This document shows positions 1-9,116 of a stretch of DNA of 64,000 bases, one piece after another (positions within the stretch are counted from its first letter, which is position 1; each line of letters starts with the position of its first letter). The notes beneath the pieces are model-generated. The model made no database searches. It was given only the letters and a program-made list of their open reading frames with translations, and was not told the origin of the DNA. A program made the translations under genes and the position numbers. This stretch comes from Bog-756 sp050014755 (GTDB lineage: Bacteria; Actinomycetota; Acidimicrobiia; Acidimicrobiales; RAAP-2): assembly GCA_050014755.1 (NCBI GenBank), contig JBEKCS010000004.1, positions 22,994-86,993 on the forward strand, given 5' to 3'.

Positions 1-123
1 GACGAGGACCAGATCCTCGATCTTCTGAACGGGGTGATCCGACGGATTCCAGGCGTGCGGAGTACCGAGATGTTCATGTACCTCAAGCTGAAGAAGCAGA
101 CCTACACCTGGGGGACCCGGTGA
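1..123 (+). CDS. Lrp/AsnC family regulator, C-terminal end (partial)
   Basis: The window opens inside a reading frame whose last 40 residues end in IPGVRSTEMFMYLKLKKQTY and a short tail. This matches the closing strands of the AsnC-type effector-binding (RAM) domain, where VxxTETxxxLK is usual. The DNA-binding part lies outside the window. The stop overlaps the GTG of the aminotransferase gene (GTGA), so the two are translationally coupled. Lrp/AsnC proteins often control an adjacent amino-acid gene, so this one probably responds to an amino acid or amine used by that enzyme (inference). Confidence 0.7.
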   Translation, partial: DEDQILDLLNGVIRRIPGVRSTEMFMYLKLKKQTYTWGTR

Positions 124-1490
124 GCGGGTACTCGAACGAGGCGCTGCAGGAGAGCGCCCACCGGCACCTGTGGATGCACTTCACCCGCATGTCCGGAGCC
201 GTCGACCACGAGATCCCCGTCATCGTCCGGGGCGAGGGCGTCTGGGTCTACGACCAGCATGGATCACGCTACCTCGACGGGCTGTCGGGTCTGTTCACCA
301 GCCAGTTGGGCCATGGTCGCATGGAACTGGTGGAGGCCGGCGCCGAGCAGGCGGCCAAGCTGGCCTACTTCCCGGTGTGGAGCTACGCCCACCCGAAGGC
401 CGTCGAGCTGGCCGAGCGGATCGCCGGCCTCACCCCTGGCGACCTCAACCGCATCTTCTTCACCACCGGCGGCTCCGAGGCGGTCGAATCGGCCTGGAAG
501 CTGGCCCGCCAGTACTTCGCGCTGATCGGCCAGCCCGATCGGTACAAGGTGATCAGCCGCAACGTCGCCTACCACGGCGCCACCATGGGCGCCCTGTCGA
601 TCACCGGTGTGAGTGCGATGCGCACCCCGTTCGAACCGCTGGTGCCCGGCGCCTTCAAGGTCCCCAACACCAACTTCTACCGGGCCCCCTACTTCGCGGA
701 CGACCTCGACGCCTTCGGGCGGTGGGCTGCAGACTCCATCGAGCAGGCACTGTTGAACGAGGACCCCGGCACCGTGGCCGCCGTGTTCCTCGAGCCGGTA
801 CAGAATGCCGGCGGGTGCATCCCGCCGCCGCCGGGGTACTTCCGGCGGGTACGCGAGATCTGCGACAGGTACGGCGTGCTACTCGTGTCCGACGAGGTCA
901 TCTGTGCGTGGGGACGTCTCGGCCACTTCTTCGGGGCCGAGCGCTACGACTACGTGCCCGACATGATCACCATGGCCAAAGGGCTCACCAGCGGCTACTC
1001 CCCGCTCGGCGCACTGGCCGTCAGCGACCGGGTCATCGAACCCTTCCTCACCGGCCCGAGCTTCCTCCACGGCTTCACGTTCGCCGGGCACCCGGTCAGC
1101 GCGGCGGTGGCACTGGCCAACATCGACGTCTTCGAGAAGGAGGGCATCCTCGACAACGTGCGGGAGCACGAGGGAGAGTTCCGGACCGCACTCGAGACCC
1201 TCACGGACCTTCCCATCGTGGGGGACGTCCGCGGCGACGGCTACTTCTACGCGATCGAGTTGGTGAAGGACGGGGACACCAAGGAGACCTTCAGCGACGA
1301 CGAGACCGACCGTCTCCTCCACGGCTTCCTGACGGGTGCCCTCTACGAGTCCGGCCTCATCTGCCGTGCCGACGGACGGGGCGACCTGGTGATCCAGCTG
1401 GCCCCGCCGCTCGTCTGTGGCCCCGAGGAGTTCGACTACATCACCACCCGGCTGCGCTCGGTCCTCACCGAGGCACAGAAGCAGATCTGA
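120..1490 (+). CDS. Class III (omega) aminotransferase, PLP-dependent
   Basis: A 456-residue fold-type I transaminase that moves an amino group from an omega-amino acid or diamine to a keto acid. SDEVICAWGR near residue 260 holds the Asp that binds the PLP pyridine nitrogen, and Lys287 in MAKGLTSGY is the Schiff-base lysine. FFTTGGSEAVESAWK near residue 118 is the cofactor phosphate region. Length is normal for the beta-alanine/putrescine-pyruvate transaminase group. The start is GTG overlapping the stop of the Lrp/AsnC gene. The substrate cannot be fixed from sequence; the regulator next door suggests amino-acid or polyamine catabolism. It runs convergently toward the aquaporin gene. Confidence 0.9.
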   Translation: MSGYSNEALQESAHRHLWMHFTRMSGAVDHEIPVIVRGEGVWVYDQHGSRYLDGLSGLFTSQLGHGRMELVEAGAEQAAKLAYFPVWSYAHPKAVELAERIAGLTPGDLNRIFFTTGGSEAVESAWKLARQYFALIGQPDRYKVISRNVAYHGATMGALSITGVSAMRTPFEPLVPGAFKVPNTNFYRAPYFADDLDAFGRWAADSIEQALLNEDPGTVAAVFLEPVQNAGGCIPPPPGYFRRVREICDRYGVLLVSDEVICAWGRLGHFFGAERYDYVPDMITMAKGLTSGYSPLGALAVSDRVIEPFLTGPSFLHGFTFAGHPVSAAVALANIDVFEKEGILDNVREHEGEFRTALETLTDLPIVGDVRGDGYFYAIELVKDGDTKETFSDDETDRLLHGFLTGALYESGLICRADGRGDLVIQLAPPLVCGPEEFDYITTRLRSVLTEAQKQI

Positions 1491-1556
1491 ACCCGCTCCC
1501 GGGCCGACGCGACCGGAACCTCTCCCCGTGGTGGGACAGGCTGGCCGGGGACCGGT

Positions 1557-2414
1557 TCAGTCCTTGCCCGGGCGGACGATCCGGGGGTTGATGATCCCCT
1601 GGGCCGCCAACGAGCCCGACTTCCCTCCGCCGGGTCCCCGCAGCAGATGGGCCATCCCGACGGCCAGGACCGCCCCGAGGAGCGGACCGGCCAGGTAGAC
1701 CCACCAGCTGGCGAAGTCAGCCGACACGATGTCGGGGCCGAACGTGCGCACCGGGTTCATCGAGGTGCCCGAGATGGGACTGGCCCACAGGCCGGCCAGG
1801 GCGATGTAGCCCCCGACGCCGATGGCGCCGAACAATCCCACCTGCTGCGCCCCGGACGCCGTGCCCAGGATGACGCTGACCAGTCCGAGGGTGAGGACCG
1901 TCTCCATCAGGAATGCGTCGAACGGGGTACGGCCGAGCCCCGGATAGTTGGAGCCGTAGGAGGCGGAGACGTGGACGACCACCTGCAGGAACCATGCGGC
2001 CACCAGGGCCCCGGCCAGCTGGACCACCACGTAGGCCGGGACCCGCCGACCGGGAAAGTCCCTGCGTATCCAGAAGGCGATGCTCACCGCCGGGTTGAGG
2101 TGGGCGCCCGATACCTTCCCCATGAACAGGATGATCGACATCACCATGAGGCCGGGAGCGACCACGGCGGCGGCGCGCCCCACCGACCCGGGGACGGCGT
2201 GGTCGATCATCGGCCCTCCGGCGGCCACCAGTACGAGGAAGAAGGTGCCGAACAGCTCCGCGCACAGCCGGCGCCACTCCTGGGACGGATCGGCGAAGTT
2301 CCGGACCATGAGCAGCACCCGCTGCTCGGCCGTGGCCAGCAGGGGCGTGGTATCCGAGTGCCCAGGGGCCTCGGGATCGGTGAAGTCGTGGCCGGAGGCG
2401 GCCGGTTCGGTCAT
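1557..2414 (-). CDS. Aquaporin / MIP family channel
   Basis: A 285-residue membrane channel for water or small neutral solutes. The first half-helix motif is intact (SGAHLNPAVSIAFW). The second reads GTSMNPVRTFGPD, so NPA has become NPV. Six hydrophobic segments follow an unusually long soluble N-terminus of about 45 residues. Family knowledge: changes in the NPA boxes occur in some glycerol-type and unorthodox MIPs and alter the pore. No partner gene such as glpK or arsenic-resistance genes is adjacent, so the substrate is open. Confidence 0.9.
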   Translation of the reverse strand: MTEPAASGHDFTDPEAPGHSDTTPLLATAEQRVLLMVRNFADPSQEWRRLCAELFGTFFLVLVAAGGPMIDHAVPGSVGRAAAVVAPGLMVMSIILFMGKVSGAHLNPAVSIAFWIRRDFPGRRVPAYVVVQLAGALVAAWFLQVVVHVSASYGSNYPGLGRTPFDAFLMETVLTLGLVSVILGTASGAQQVGLFGAIGVGGYIALAGLWASPISGTSMNPVRTFGPDIVSADFASWWVYLAGPLLGAVLAVGMAHLLRGPGGGKSGSLAAQGIINPRIVRPGKD

Positions 2415-2475
2415 CGTCGCATCGCCACCGACGCTACCAACGCGTCGTTGCTGCGACGGTGACCGTCGCGATGGG

Positions 2476-4014
2476 TCAGCCGGCTCCGTAGAAGGGGCTG
2501 CCGTAGGCGTACACGCCGCCGTCGACCGAGTTGAGCCAGTACCCGTCGGTTGCCGGGTCGGCGGTCACCGAGGCGACCGGTGCGGCCGGATCGAGCGGTG
2601 CATACGGGCCCAGGAAGGCTGCGTCGCCGAAGGCGTAGACGGCCCCGGTCACGGTGACCTCCCAGAAGCCGTTCCCACTGTGGGTCGAGGCGATTCCCAC
2701 CACCGGGGCGACCGGGAGGTCGTCGGGCTTCGGTCCGATCGCCGGCGCATTGAACCCGGTCGCGACACCGTCGGCCGACACCAGCCAGTAACCGCCGGTC
2801 GCCGCGTCGTAGGCCATCCCGACGGTGGGTTCGGACTGAGTCGTGCCGCCGAGCGATCCGGCGAAGACCGCGTCACCGAAGGCGAAGACACCGCCGTCGG
2901 CACCGACCTCCCAGTAGCCCTTGCCGTCGGCCGTCGGGACCAGGTCCACGATCTGCGAATTCAGCTTCAGACCCGATGCGGCGCCTTCGAACGGGGCGCC
3001 GCCGAAGGTGAAGACGCCGCCGTCGGCACCGACCTCCCAGTAGCCGTGGCCATCGGGGTCGGCCACGACCTTGATGATCGGTGCGGCCAGGGGCAGCCCG
3101 GCCATCGATCCGAGGTCGGTGGCCGCACCGTGGGCCGATATCGCTCCGGCCCCCGTGGCCAGCCAATAACCGGTGCCATCGGCGGTCGAGGCCATGCTGA
3201 TCACCGGGCCCGCCAGGTGGCCGATCGGCGTGTAGAAATTGAAGGGGATGGCCGAGACCTCGTTGGACGGCGTCGACGAGGCGGCGCCGTCCCGGCCCCG
3301 CACCGTGAAGTAGTACGTCTGCCCGGCGGTGAGGCCGGTCGCCAGGTACGAATCACCGACCACCGGGGTGGAACCGTTCAACGGGATCGGGCTCTCCTGG
3401 CCGGGAGCCGTGCCGACGAAGACGTCGTACCCGGTGGCGGTCGAGCCGGCCGGGGGCTTCCACGTCACCAACGCCGAGGAGACGAACGCGGACGCACCGG
3501 TGGCCAGCGGGGCCGGAGGCGGCTTGACGTCGATGGGGACGATCGGAAGGATCGGGTCCAACACTGTCGAACCCGGATCGGAGCCCTGCGGGACGGTCGT
3601 CGTGGTCGACGTGCTCGTGGTCGTGGTCGTCGACCCGGCGGCCTGCCCGGACCCGGTCCCGTCGTGGTGCTGTGACCCTTGGTGACCGGCCGGCCCGGGG
3701 AGGACGAAGCTGGGCGTCGTGTCCGAGGTCGTCGAGGTGGGCGAAGCCTGGGCGATCACCTTCGACGGGGTGGTGGTCGAAGTCGGCGGTACCGTGAACG
3801 AGGAGGAATTGGCGTCCTGTCCCGACAACACGCTCCGCTGTGAGGCTGCGTTGGCAGCGGTGGTCGACGGGATGGCGGCCGGGACGCCGACGGCGACGGC
3901 GGCAGCGGCGGCGACCGTCCCGGCGAGGATGGCCTTGGACCGGCCGTCGGGCAGGGGGGCCTCACCCATGAGCCACTGGGTCCACTGCTTCATGGACTGC
4001 AACCAGCTGTTCAT
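2476..4014 (-). CDS. Surface protein: N-terminal anchor, Fn3 domain, six GYW repeats
   Basis: A 512-residue exported protein. Residues 1-20 form a cytoplasmic segment with W-x2-WLMGEAP, followed by an Ala/Val membrane helix at about 27-50. A Ser/Thr/Pro-rich linker, including a Thr run near residue 135, leads to a fibronectin type III domain at about 165-260. The C-terminus has exactly six copies of a 40-47-residue repeat (GYWEVGADGGVFTFGG type), consistent with a six-bladed propeller. SD-like AAGGGG lies 8 bases before the chosen ATG. The N-terminal motif recurs in the protein at 44338-44757. Function unknown; cell-surface binding or adhesion is a guess. Confidence 0.8.
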   Translation of the reverse strand: MNSWLQSMKQWTQWLMGEAPLPDGRSKAILAGTVAAAAAVAVGVPAAIPSTTAANAASQRSVLSGQDANSSSFTVPPTSTTTPSKVIAQASPTSTTSDTTPSFVLPGPAGHQGSQHHDGTGSGQAAGSTTTTTSTSTTTTVPQGSDPGSTVLDPILPIVPIDVKPPPAPLATGASAFVSSALVTWKPPAGSTATGYDVFVGTAPGQESPIPLNGSTPVVGDSYLATGLTAGQTYYFTVRGRDGAASSTPSNEVSAIPFNFYTPIGHLAGPVISMASTADGTGYWLATGAGAISAHGAATDLGSMAGLPLAAPIIKVVADPDGHGYWEVGADGGVFTFGGAPFEGAASGLKLNSQIVDLVPTADGKGYWEVGADGGVFAFGDAVFAGSLGGTTQSEPTVGMAYDAATGGYWLVSADGVATGFNAPAIGPKPDDLPVAPVVGIASTHSGNGFWEVTVTGAVYAFGDAAFLGPYAPLDPAAPVASVTADPATDGYWLNSVDGGVYAYGSPFYGAG

Positions 4015-4374
4015 CGTGGAGCCCCTTCGAACCTAGACGCCTGCACCCGACGGTGACATCGACATCCTGTCCGCCCCCCGGACGCGGCGCCCGGGAACCC
4101 CCCGTTGCCCCGCGGCCGAACTGCGAACCGTTGACGCCTCTCACTATACCTGCACGGGCGTGGCAAGACGAGGGCGGCTGCGACTACGTGACCAGGGAGG
4201 ACGCGACCCACGATCTGCGTGCCGTGGCCGGATCTGGAGGAATCGGCATTGCAACCGGGGCGCTATTGACCATGCGACGTATCGCGGAGATGCTTGTGGG
4301 CCGCCCGCGCTCCGTTGGCACCGCAGTTCGGTCCCTCCACCATCGGGTGCGCTACGAGCACGGAGGAACGGCGC
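4015..4374. other. Divergent intergenic region between two surface-protein genes
   Basis: About 360 bases with no supported gene. It should hold promoters for both flanking genes. On the minus strand TATAGT (4149-4144) is a fair -10 box for the left gene. On the plus strand TTGACC (4266-4271) lies 17 bases before GATGCT (4289-4294), a possible -35/-10 pair for the right gene. Neither match is strong. No hairpin or riboswitch stands out. Confidence 0.35.
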
Positions 4375-7300
4375 ATGTCGGCGACACGATGGGCACGGAC
4401 CGGGGCTGTGGTAGTCGCTTGCCTCGGATCCTTCGGCATCTCGTTGGCCGCCGCGGAGCCGGCGGTCGCCAGCGCCCCCCTCGTCGCGTACGCGGCCGGC
4501 ACCGGGAACCCGGCCGGCTGCCCGCAGGTCACCTCCGGTACGCCAGGGTCGGAGTGCTCACTGGAGAACGCACTGACCCAGGCCGCCAAGGCGGGTGCCG
4601 CGAGCAGGACCGTCGACCTGGCCACGGCCGGGGTCAATCCGACCACCGCCGGGGATCCCAGCCATTACACGGGGAACTGGACGATCAACCTCAGCCATAC
4701 CGCGTCGACCTCGCCGGTCGTCATCCAGCCTGCCGCCGGGCTGTCGTCCGGCCCGGTGCTCGACGGCGACGACGGGGCGACGACGGCCTGCCACGCACCG
4801 GCGGCCCACCCCGACTGCTCGGGACCCATCCTGACCGTGACGTCCGCCGGCTTCCTCCAGCTCGACGGCCTCACCATGGCCAACGCCGACAACACCGCGA
4901 CCGGAGACGGCGGGGCCATCGACAACGGTGACGGCGCGGCCGGGGGGACCATCTCCATCACGTCGGTGACCTTCGCCGACGACACCACGTCCGGTGACGG
5001 GGGAGCCATCGACAACGGCGACAACGGCTCGGGTACCGGTACCCTCGTTGTGAGCCACTCGACGTTCTCGTCCGACACCTGCACCAGTGACGGTGGGGCC
5101 ATCGACAGCGGCGACAACAGTGGCTCCGGCACCCTGTCGGTGACCGATTCGACGTTCACCTCGGACGTCGCCGGCGATGACGGTGGGGCCGTGGACAGCG
5201 CCGACGACGGGGGGGAGGCCTCCCTGTCCGTGACCGGCTCCACCTTCGACTCGGACTCCGCCGCCGTCGACGGTGGGGCCGTGGACAGCGCGGACGACGG
5301 TGGGACCGCCAACGGTGCGACCATCGGCACCTCGACGTTCGACAGCGACCAGTCGACCGGGGGGGACGGCGGGGCGGTGGACAGCGTCGACAACGGCGGC
5401 ACCGGGGGCCTCACCGTGTCGAATTCTGTGTTCGGCACCGATTCGGCCATCGACGACGGTGGCGCCCTCGACAGCGGCGACGATGCCGGCACCAGTGGCA
5501 CAGCGTCCCTCACCGTGACCGCGTCGACGTTCGCGTCCGACTCGGCCGGGTCTGACGGCGGGGCCATCGACAGCGCCGACAACGCCGTTACCGGCAGCGC
5601 CGCGATCACCACGCTCGCTGTTTCCGGGTCGACGTTCACCTCCGATCAGGCCATGACCGACGGCGGGGCGATCGACAACGCCAGCAACGCCGGCACCGGC
5701 ACGCTCACCGTGAGGACGTCGACGTTCACGTCCGACACCTCCCAATCCGACGGAGGGGCCATCGACAACGGCGATGACGGTGCGGCCGGCACCGCCACGG
5801 TGTCGACGTCCACGTTCGCCACCGATAGCGCGACCGACGACGGCGGCGCCGTCGACAACGCCGACGACAACGGAGAGGGCACCCTGTCCGTGTCCGGGTC
5901 GACGTTCACGTCCGACACGGCCGAGTCCGACGGCGGGGCCGTCGACAGCGCCGACTACGGGGGGATCGGCAACGGGGTGACCGTCACCACGTCGACCTTC
6001 ACGTCGGACAGTGCCGCAGCCGACGGCGGTGCCATCGACAACGCCGACAACGCCGGCGCCAGCACCGGGCTGACCGTCACCGACTCGACCTTCGACCTCG
6101 ACGCCGCGACAGGGGGCGACGGTGGGGCCATCGACGATGCCGACAATGCGGGAACCGGCACACTCACCGTGGCCGAGTCGAGCTTCTCGGCCGACTCGGC
6201 CACCACCGACGGCGGGGCCATCGACAATGCCGACAACGCCCCGCCGGCCGATCCCCCGTCCGTGGTCGTCGAGGGCTCCGGCGTCGCCACGGTGACGTCG
6301 TCGACGTTCGCCGGCGATACCGCCACCGCCGACGGTCCCGACATCGCCAACGTGGCGAGCGATGCCAGCGGTGTGGGCACCATGACCATCGCTGCGGATC
6401 AGATCGCCGACGGGTGCGCCAAGGGCACAGGCACGTGGAACGATGCCGGGTTCGACGTGGCCGTCTCCACGTGCCTCGCCGGCGGGAACGGGGACGTGAC
6501 CGATGCCTCGCTGGCCGCGGCCATCGGGCCACTGGCCGACAACGGCGGACCCACCCAGACCATGCTGCCGCTGGCCGGCAACCCGGGCATCGCCGTCATC
6601 CCCGATCCGACCTCGGTGAGCGTCGACGGGTCCCCCGTCCCGTTGTGTCCGGTCACCGACCAGCGGGGGACGGCCAGCACCACCGGAGCGCCCTGTTACG
6701 CCGGCTCCGTCCAGGGCCCGCCCGACCAGGTGGCGATCACCTCGTCGCCCCTCGCGGTGACCGCGTCGTCCTCGGCCACCGGCTCCGTGACACTTGCCCT
6801 CGAGGACCATTACGGGTCCCCCGTCGACGCGTCGGTCGCCACCACGGTGCACCTTGCATCGTCGTCCGCCGACGGGATGTTCGCCGCCACCTCGGGCGGT
6901 CCCGACGTGTCCAGCGTGGTCGTCCCGTCGGGCGACCAGTCGGTCACGGTGTACTACGGGGACCGGACTGCCGGGCTGCCGAAGCTGACCGCCTCGGCCA
7001 CCGGCTTCACCTCAGGCACCCAGGTGGAGACGGTGTCGCCGGGACCGGCCGCTTCGCTCGCCGTGGCCGCTCCGGCCTCGGCCCTGGTGGGCAGCACGGT
7101 CAGGCTCACGGTGACGGCCGAGGATACGTTCGGCAATGCGGCATCGAGCTACCGGGGTACGGTCCACCTCACCTCTTCGTCAGGAACGAACAGCCCGCTG
7201 TCCGATGTCGCCTTCCTGGCGGCCGACGGGGGCAGGGTCTCGATCCCGGTGACCTTCACCTCCGAGGGCGACCGGAGGGTGACCGCCACCGACACCGTCA

Positions 7301-8136
7301 CACCGTCGATCCACGGGACCTCGGGCACCATCGACGTTGCCGCGCAGCACGGCTACTGGCTGGTCGGTGCGGACGGCGGGATCTTCACGTTCGGCTCCGC
7401 CCAGTTCTACGGATCGACGGGCAACCTGGTTCTGCAGCGGCCGGTGGTCGGCATCACCCCGACGGCGGACCGCGGCGGCTACTGGCTGGTGGCCTCGGAC
7501 GGCGGGATCTTCGCCTTCGGCGACGCCGGCTACCACGGCTCCATCCCCGGGGTCGGGCTGGCTCCGGCCGGTACCGGGGGAGGTGCCCCCCAGCTCGATG
7601 CCCCGATCGTCGCCATGGTCCCCTCCACCGACGGCGGCGGGTACTTCATGGTCGCATCGGACGGCGGGGTCTTCGCCTTCGGCGACGCCCGGTTCGAGGG
7701 ATCGTGCCCGGGCATCGGAGGGTGCAGCGGCGCGGCCGTGGCCGTCGTGCCCGACGCGTCCGGTCAGGGCTACTGGCTGGTGACCGCGACCGGCAACGTC
7801 TACACCTTCGGGAACGCGGTCGACTACGGGTCACCGGGCTCGCAGGGCTCGGTGGTGACCTCGGCGGTACGCTACCCGGACGGCGACGGCTATTGGATCC
7901 TGTTCGCCGACGGAACGGTCAGCGCCTTCGGCACCGATCCCGTCACCTTCGGCTCGCCGGCCGGCTCGGTGGGCGGGGACAACCCGGCCAACGCCATCTT
8001 CGCCACCGCCGACGGAGCCGGCTACTGGGTGGCGACAGCCGACGGCGCCGTCTACAACTACGGCGACGCCCCCGACGACGGTGGGATGTCCGGTTCCCAC
8101 CTCAACGCACCCGTCATCGCCGCCACCGGCTGGTGA
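4375..8136 (+). CDS. Large secreted repeat protein: DGGA beta-helix repeats, Ig-like region, six GYW repeats
   Basis: The ATG at 4375 is preceded by GGAGG at 8 bases and gives a typical signal peptide: basic MSATRWARTG, then a hydrophobic core ending near AVASA. An upstream in-frame ATG would spoil this, so 1253 residues is preferred. Residues about 178-652 carry fifteen copies of a roughly 31-residue unit starting DGGA[IVL]D and ending STFxSD, resembling Chlamydia-type PMP beta-helix repeats. Residues about 780-985 look like Ig-like beta domains. Residues about 992-1253 hold six GYW repeats. It is very rich in Asp, Ser, Thr and Gly with few Lys. Probably a cell-surface or secreted adhesin-like protein (inference). 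Confidence 0.82.
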   Translation: MSATRWARTGAVVVACLGSFGISLAAAEPAVASAPLVAYAAGTGNPAGCPQVTSGTPGSECSLENALTQAAKAGAASRTVDLATAGVNPTTAGDPSHYTGNWTINLSHTASTSPVVIQPAAGLSSGPVLDGDDGATTACHAPAAHPDCSGPILTVTSAGFLQLDGLTMANADNTATGDGGAIDNGDGAAGGTISITSVTFADDTTSGDGGAIDNGDNGSGTGTLVVSHSTFSSDTCTSDGGAIDSGDNSGSGTLSVTDSTFTSDVAGDDGGAVDSADDGGEASLSVTGSTFDSDSAAVDGGAVDSADDGGTANGATIGTSTFDSDQSTGGDGGAVDSVDNGGTGGLTVSNSVFGTDSAIDDGGALDSGDDAGTSGTASLTVTASTFASDSAGSDGGAIDSADNAVTGSAAITTLAVSGSTFTSDQAMTDGGAIDNASNAGTGTLTVRTSTFTSDTSQSDGGAIDNGDDGAAGTATVSTSTFATDSATDDGGAVDNADDNGEGTLSVSGSTFTSDTAESDGGAVDSADYGGIGNGVTVTTSTFTSDSAAADGGAIDNADNAGASTGLTVTDSTFDLDAATGGDGGAIDDADNAGTGTLTVAESSFSADSATTDGGAIDNADNAPPADPPSVVVEGSGVATVTSSTFAGDTATADGPDIANVASDASGVGTMTIAADQIADGCAKGTGTWNDAGFDVAVSTCLAGGNGDVTDASLAAAIGPLADNGGPTQTMLPLAGNPGIAVIPDPTSVSVDGSPVPLCPVTDQRGTASTTGAPCYAGSVQGPPDQVAITSSPLAVTASSSATGSVTLALEDHYGSPVDASVATTVHLASSSADGMFAATSGGPDVSSVVVPSGDQSVTVYYGDRTAGLPKLTASATGFTSGTQVETVSPGPAASLAVAAPASALVGSTVRLTVTAEDTFGNAASSYRGTVHLTSSSGTNSPLSDVAFLAADGGRVSIPVTFTSEGDRRVTATDTVTPSIHGTSGTIDVAAQHGYWLVGADGGIFTFGSAQFYGSTGNLVLQRPVVGITPTADRGGYWLVASDGGIFAFGDAGYHGSIPGVGLAPAGTGGGAPQLDAPIVAMVPSTDGGGYFMVASDGGVFAFGDARFEGSCPGIGGCSGAAVAVVPDASGQGYWLVTATGNVYTFGNAVDYGSPGSQGSVVTSAVRYPDGDGYWILFADGTVSAFGTDPVTFGSPAGSVGGDNPANAIFATADGAGYWVATADGAVYNYGDAPDDGGMSGSHLNAPVIAATGW
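4906..6330 (+). repeat. Fifteen tandem coding repeats (DGGA units)
   Basis: Fifteen units of about 90-105 bases, each encoding DGGA[IVL]D[NSD]xxDN followed by a beta-strand run and STFxSDxA. A degenerate sixteenth unit starts DGPDIAN. Units differ in length and third codon positions, so the array is old or diversified rather than a recent perfect amplification. The unit phases with a right-handed beta-helix turn pair. Confidence 0.85.
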
Positions 8137-8161
8137 GCGTTTCCGAATCGGGGCAGGGGGA

Positions 8162-8437
8162 CTAGTCCCGGATCCTCCACTGGGCCATCCGCATCTGGCT
8201 CCGCAGCATGAGTCCGCGCAGTTCGCGCTCGTCGATCTCGAGGTACGAGCCCAACGCGGTGTGATGTGAGCGATCGGGCAGTTGACGATCGGCCGCCCAC
8301 GAGAGGACCTCCGTCGGCGCCACGCCGAGCACCCGGGCCGCAGCCTCGGGCGTATGGGCGCGCAGCCGCATCGTCTCGTCGAGCTTGTCGCCCAACGTCT
8401 GCGGCTTCACCCTCTCGCCCAACACCTGCGTCTTCAC
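8162..8437 (-). CDS. Small putative helix-turn-helix protein
   Basis: A 91-residue soluble protein rich in Arg and Leu. The middle (TPEAAARVLGVAPTEVLSWA) has the spacing of a helix-turn-helix: an AAA-V-LGV turn followed by a recognition helix with exposed polar residues. The C-terminal third, with YLEIDERELRGLMLRSQMR, is predicted helical. Only 25 bases separate its stop from that of the large repeat protein on the other strand, so they converge. I do not recognise a named family. A DNA-binding regulator is the likeliest role. Confidence 0.6.
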   Translation of the reverse strand: MKTQVLGERVKPQTLGDKLDETMRLRAHTPEAAARVLGVAPTEVLSWAADRQLPDRSHHTALGSYLEIDERELRGLMLRSQMRMAQWRIRD

Positions 8438-8681
8438 GCTCTGGACAACTCCTCACCAGCCGTGGTTGTTCCTTGTGCGACGACCGGGCAGTCGCCTGAA
8501 CGTTCCCCCGAACAGCCGGGAGTACGTGAACCTGCTGCATCGAAACTACCCACAGTCGTACCACGGAGAAAGGGTTATTTGCATTCGCACCGTCCTCCCT
8601 ACTACGGAGAGTGACGGGACCCCTACGAACAGACAACTGATCGGGACGGACAGCCAAACCGGGCCGCAGTTCGTGCCGACG

Positions 8682-8963
8682 TCAGCCAGCTCCGGAGGCC
8701 GAATCGAAGGTCTCCCGGGCCACGTCCTCCTCGGCGTCCGGATCGAACGGGCGGCTTTCGGCATCGTCGGCCCGACGCAGGTCGGCGCCGTTGCTCGCCT
8801 CCACTTCCGGACTCGGCTCGAGATCACCGGTATAGGGGACGTCCGGGGGCGGGTCGTGCGACTCGACGTCCCCGTCGCGCACGAGGGCCGTCGGGCTGCC
8901 GTCGGATATCCAGCGTGCCTCGTGGATCCCGTACGGATCGACGTACCAGCCCTCTGCTTCCAC
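8682..8963 (-). CDS. Small acidic hypothetical protein
   Basis: GAGAGGAG lies just upstream of GTG at 8963 and gives a 93-residue product starting VEAEGWYVDPYGIHEARW. The first 30 residues resemble the short GWYxDPxGxxxxRWxDG element (DUF2510-like) that often stands at the start of actinobacterial membrane proteins. Here the rest is a charged Asp/Glu/Pro-rich tail without membrane segments. A longer frame from 9044 exists but its extra residues are low-complexity Arg/Pro/Gly and lack an SD. Function unknown. Confidence 0.6.
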   Translation of the reverse strand: MEAEGWYVDPYGIHEARWISDGSPTALVRDGDVESHDPPPDVPYTGDLEPSPEVEASNGADLRRADDAESRPFDPDAEEDVARETFDSASGAG

Positions 8964-9116
8964 TGTCGCTCCTCTCGGTCCGGTACCGGGACGTGCGTCG
9001 CACCGTCCCCACCGTCGCGACTCTAGATCCACCTGGACCGTCACGGTCCCGGTCGTCTTCCGGCGCGCCCGGCTGCACGTGGCGCACCTCGCCCCGTCGG
9101 GCTGCCCTTCCGTTCG

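Noticed and set aside
2080..3675. A 531-codon plus-strand frame
   Set aside because: Antisense to the aquaporin and the Fn3 surface protein, with no SD and no recognisable motif.
4906..6330. Regular repeats resembling a CRISPR array
   Set aside because: Units are in one reading frame, differ in length, and encode DGGA protein repeats; there are no constant repeats with unique spacers and no cas genes.
8499..8512. GAACGTTC and GTTCCCCCGAAC as a LexA-type box
   Set aside because: The half-sites point the wrong way for the known GAAC-N4-GTTC form, and no SOS gene is adjacent.
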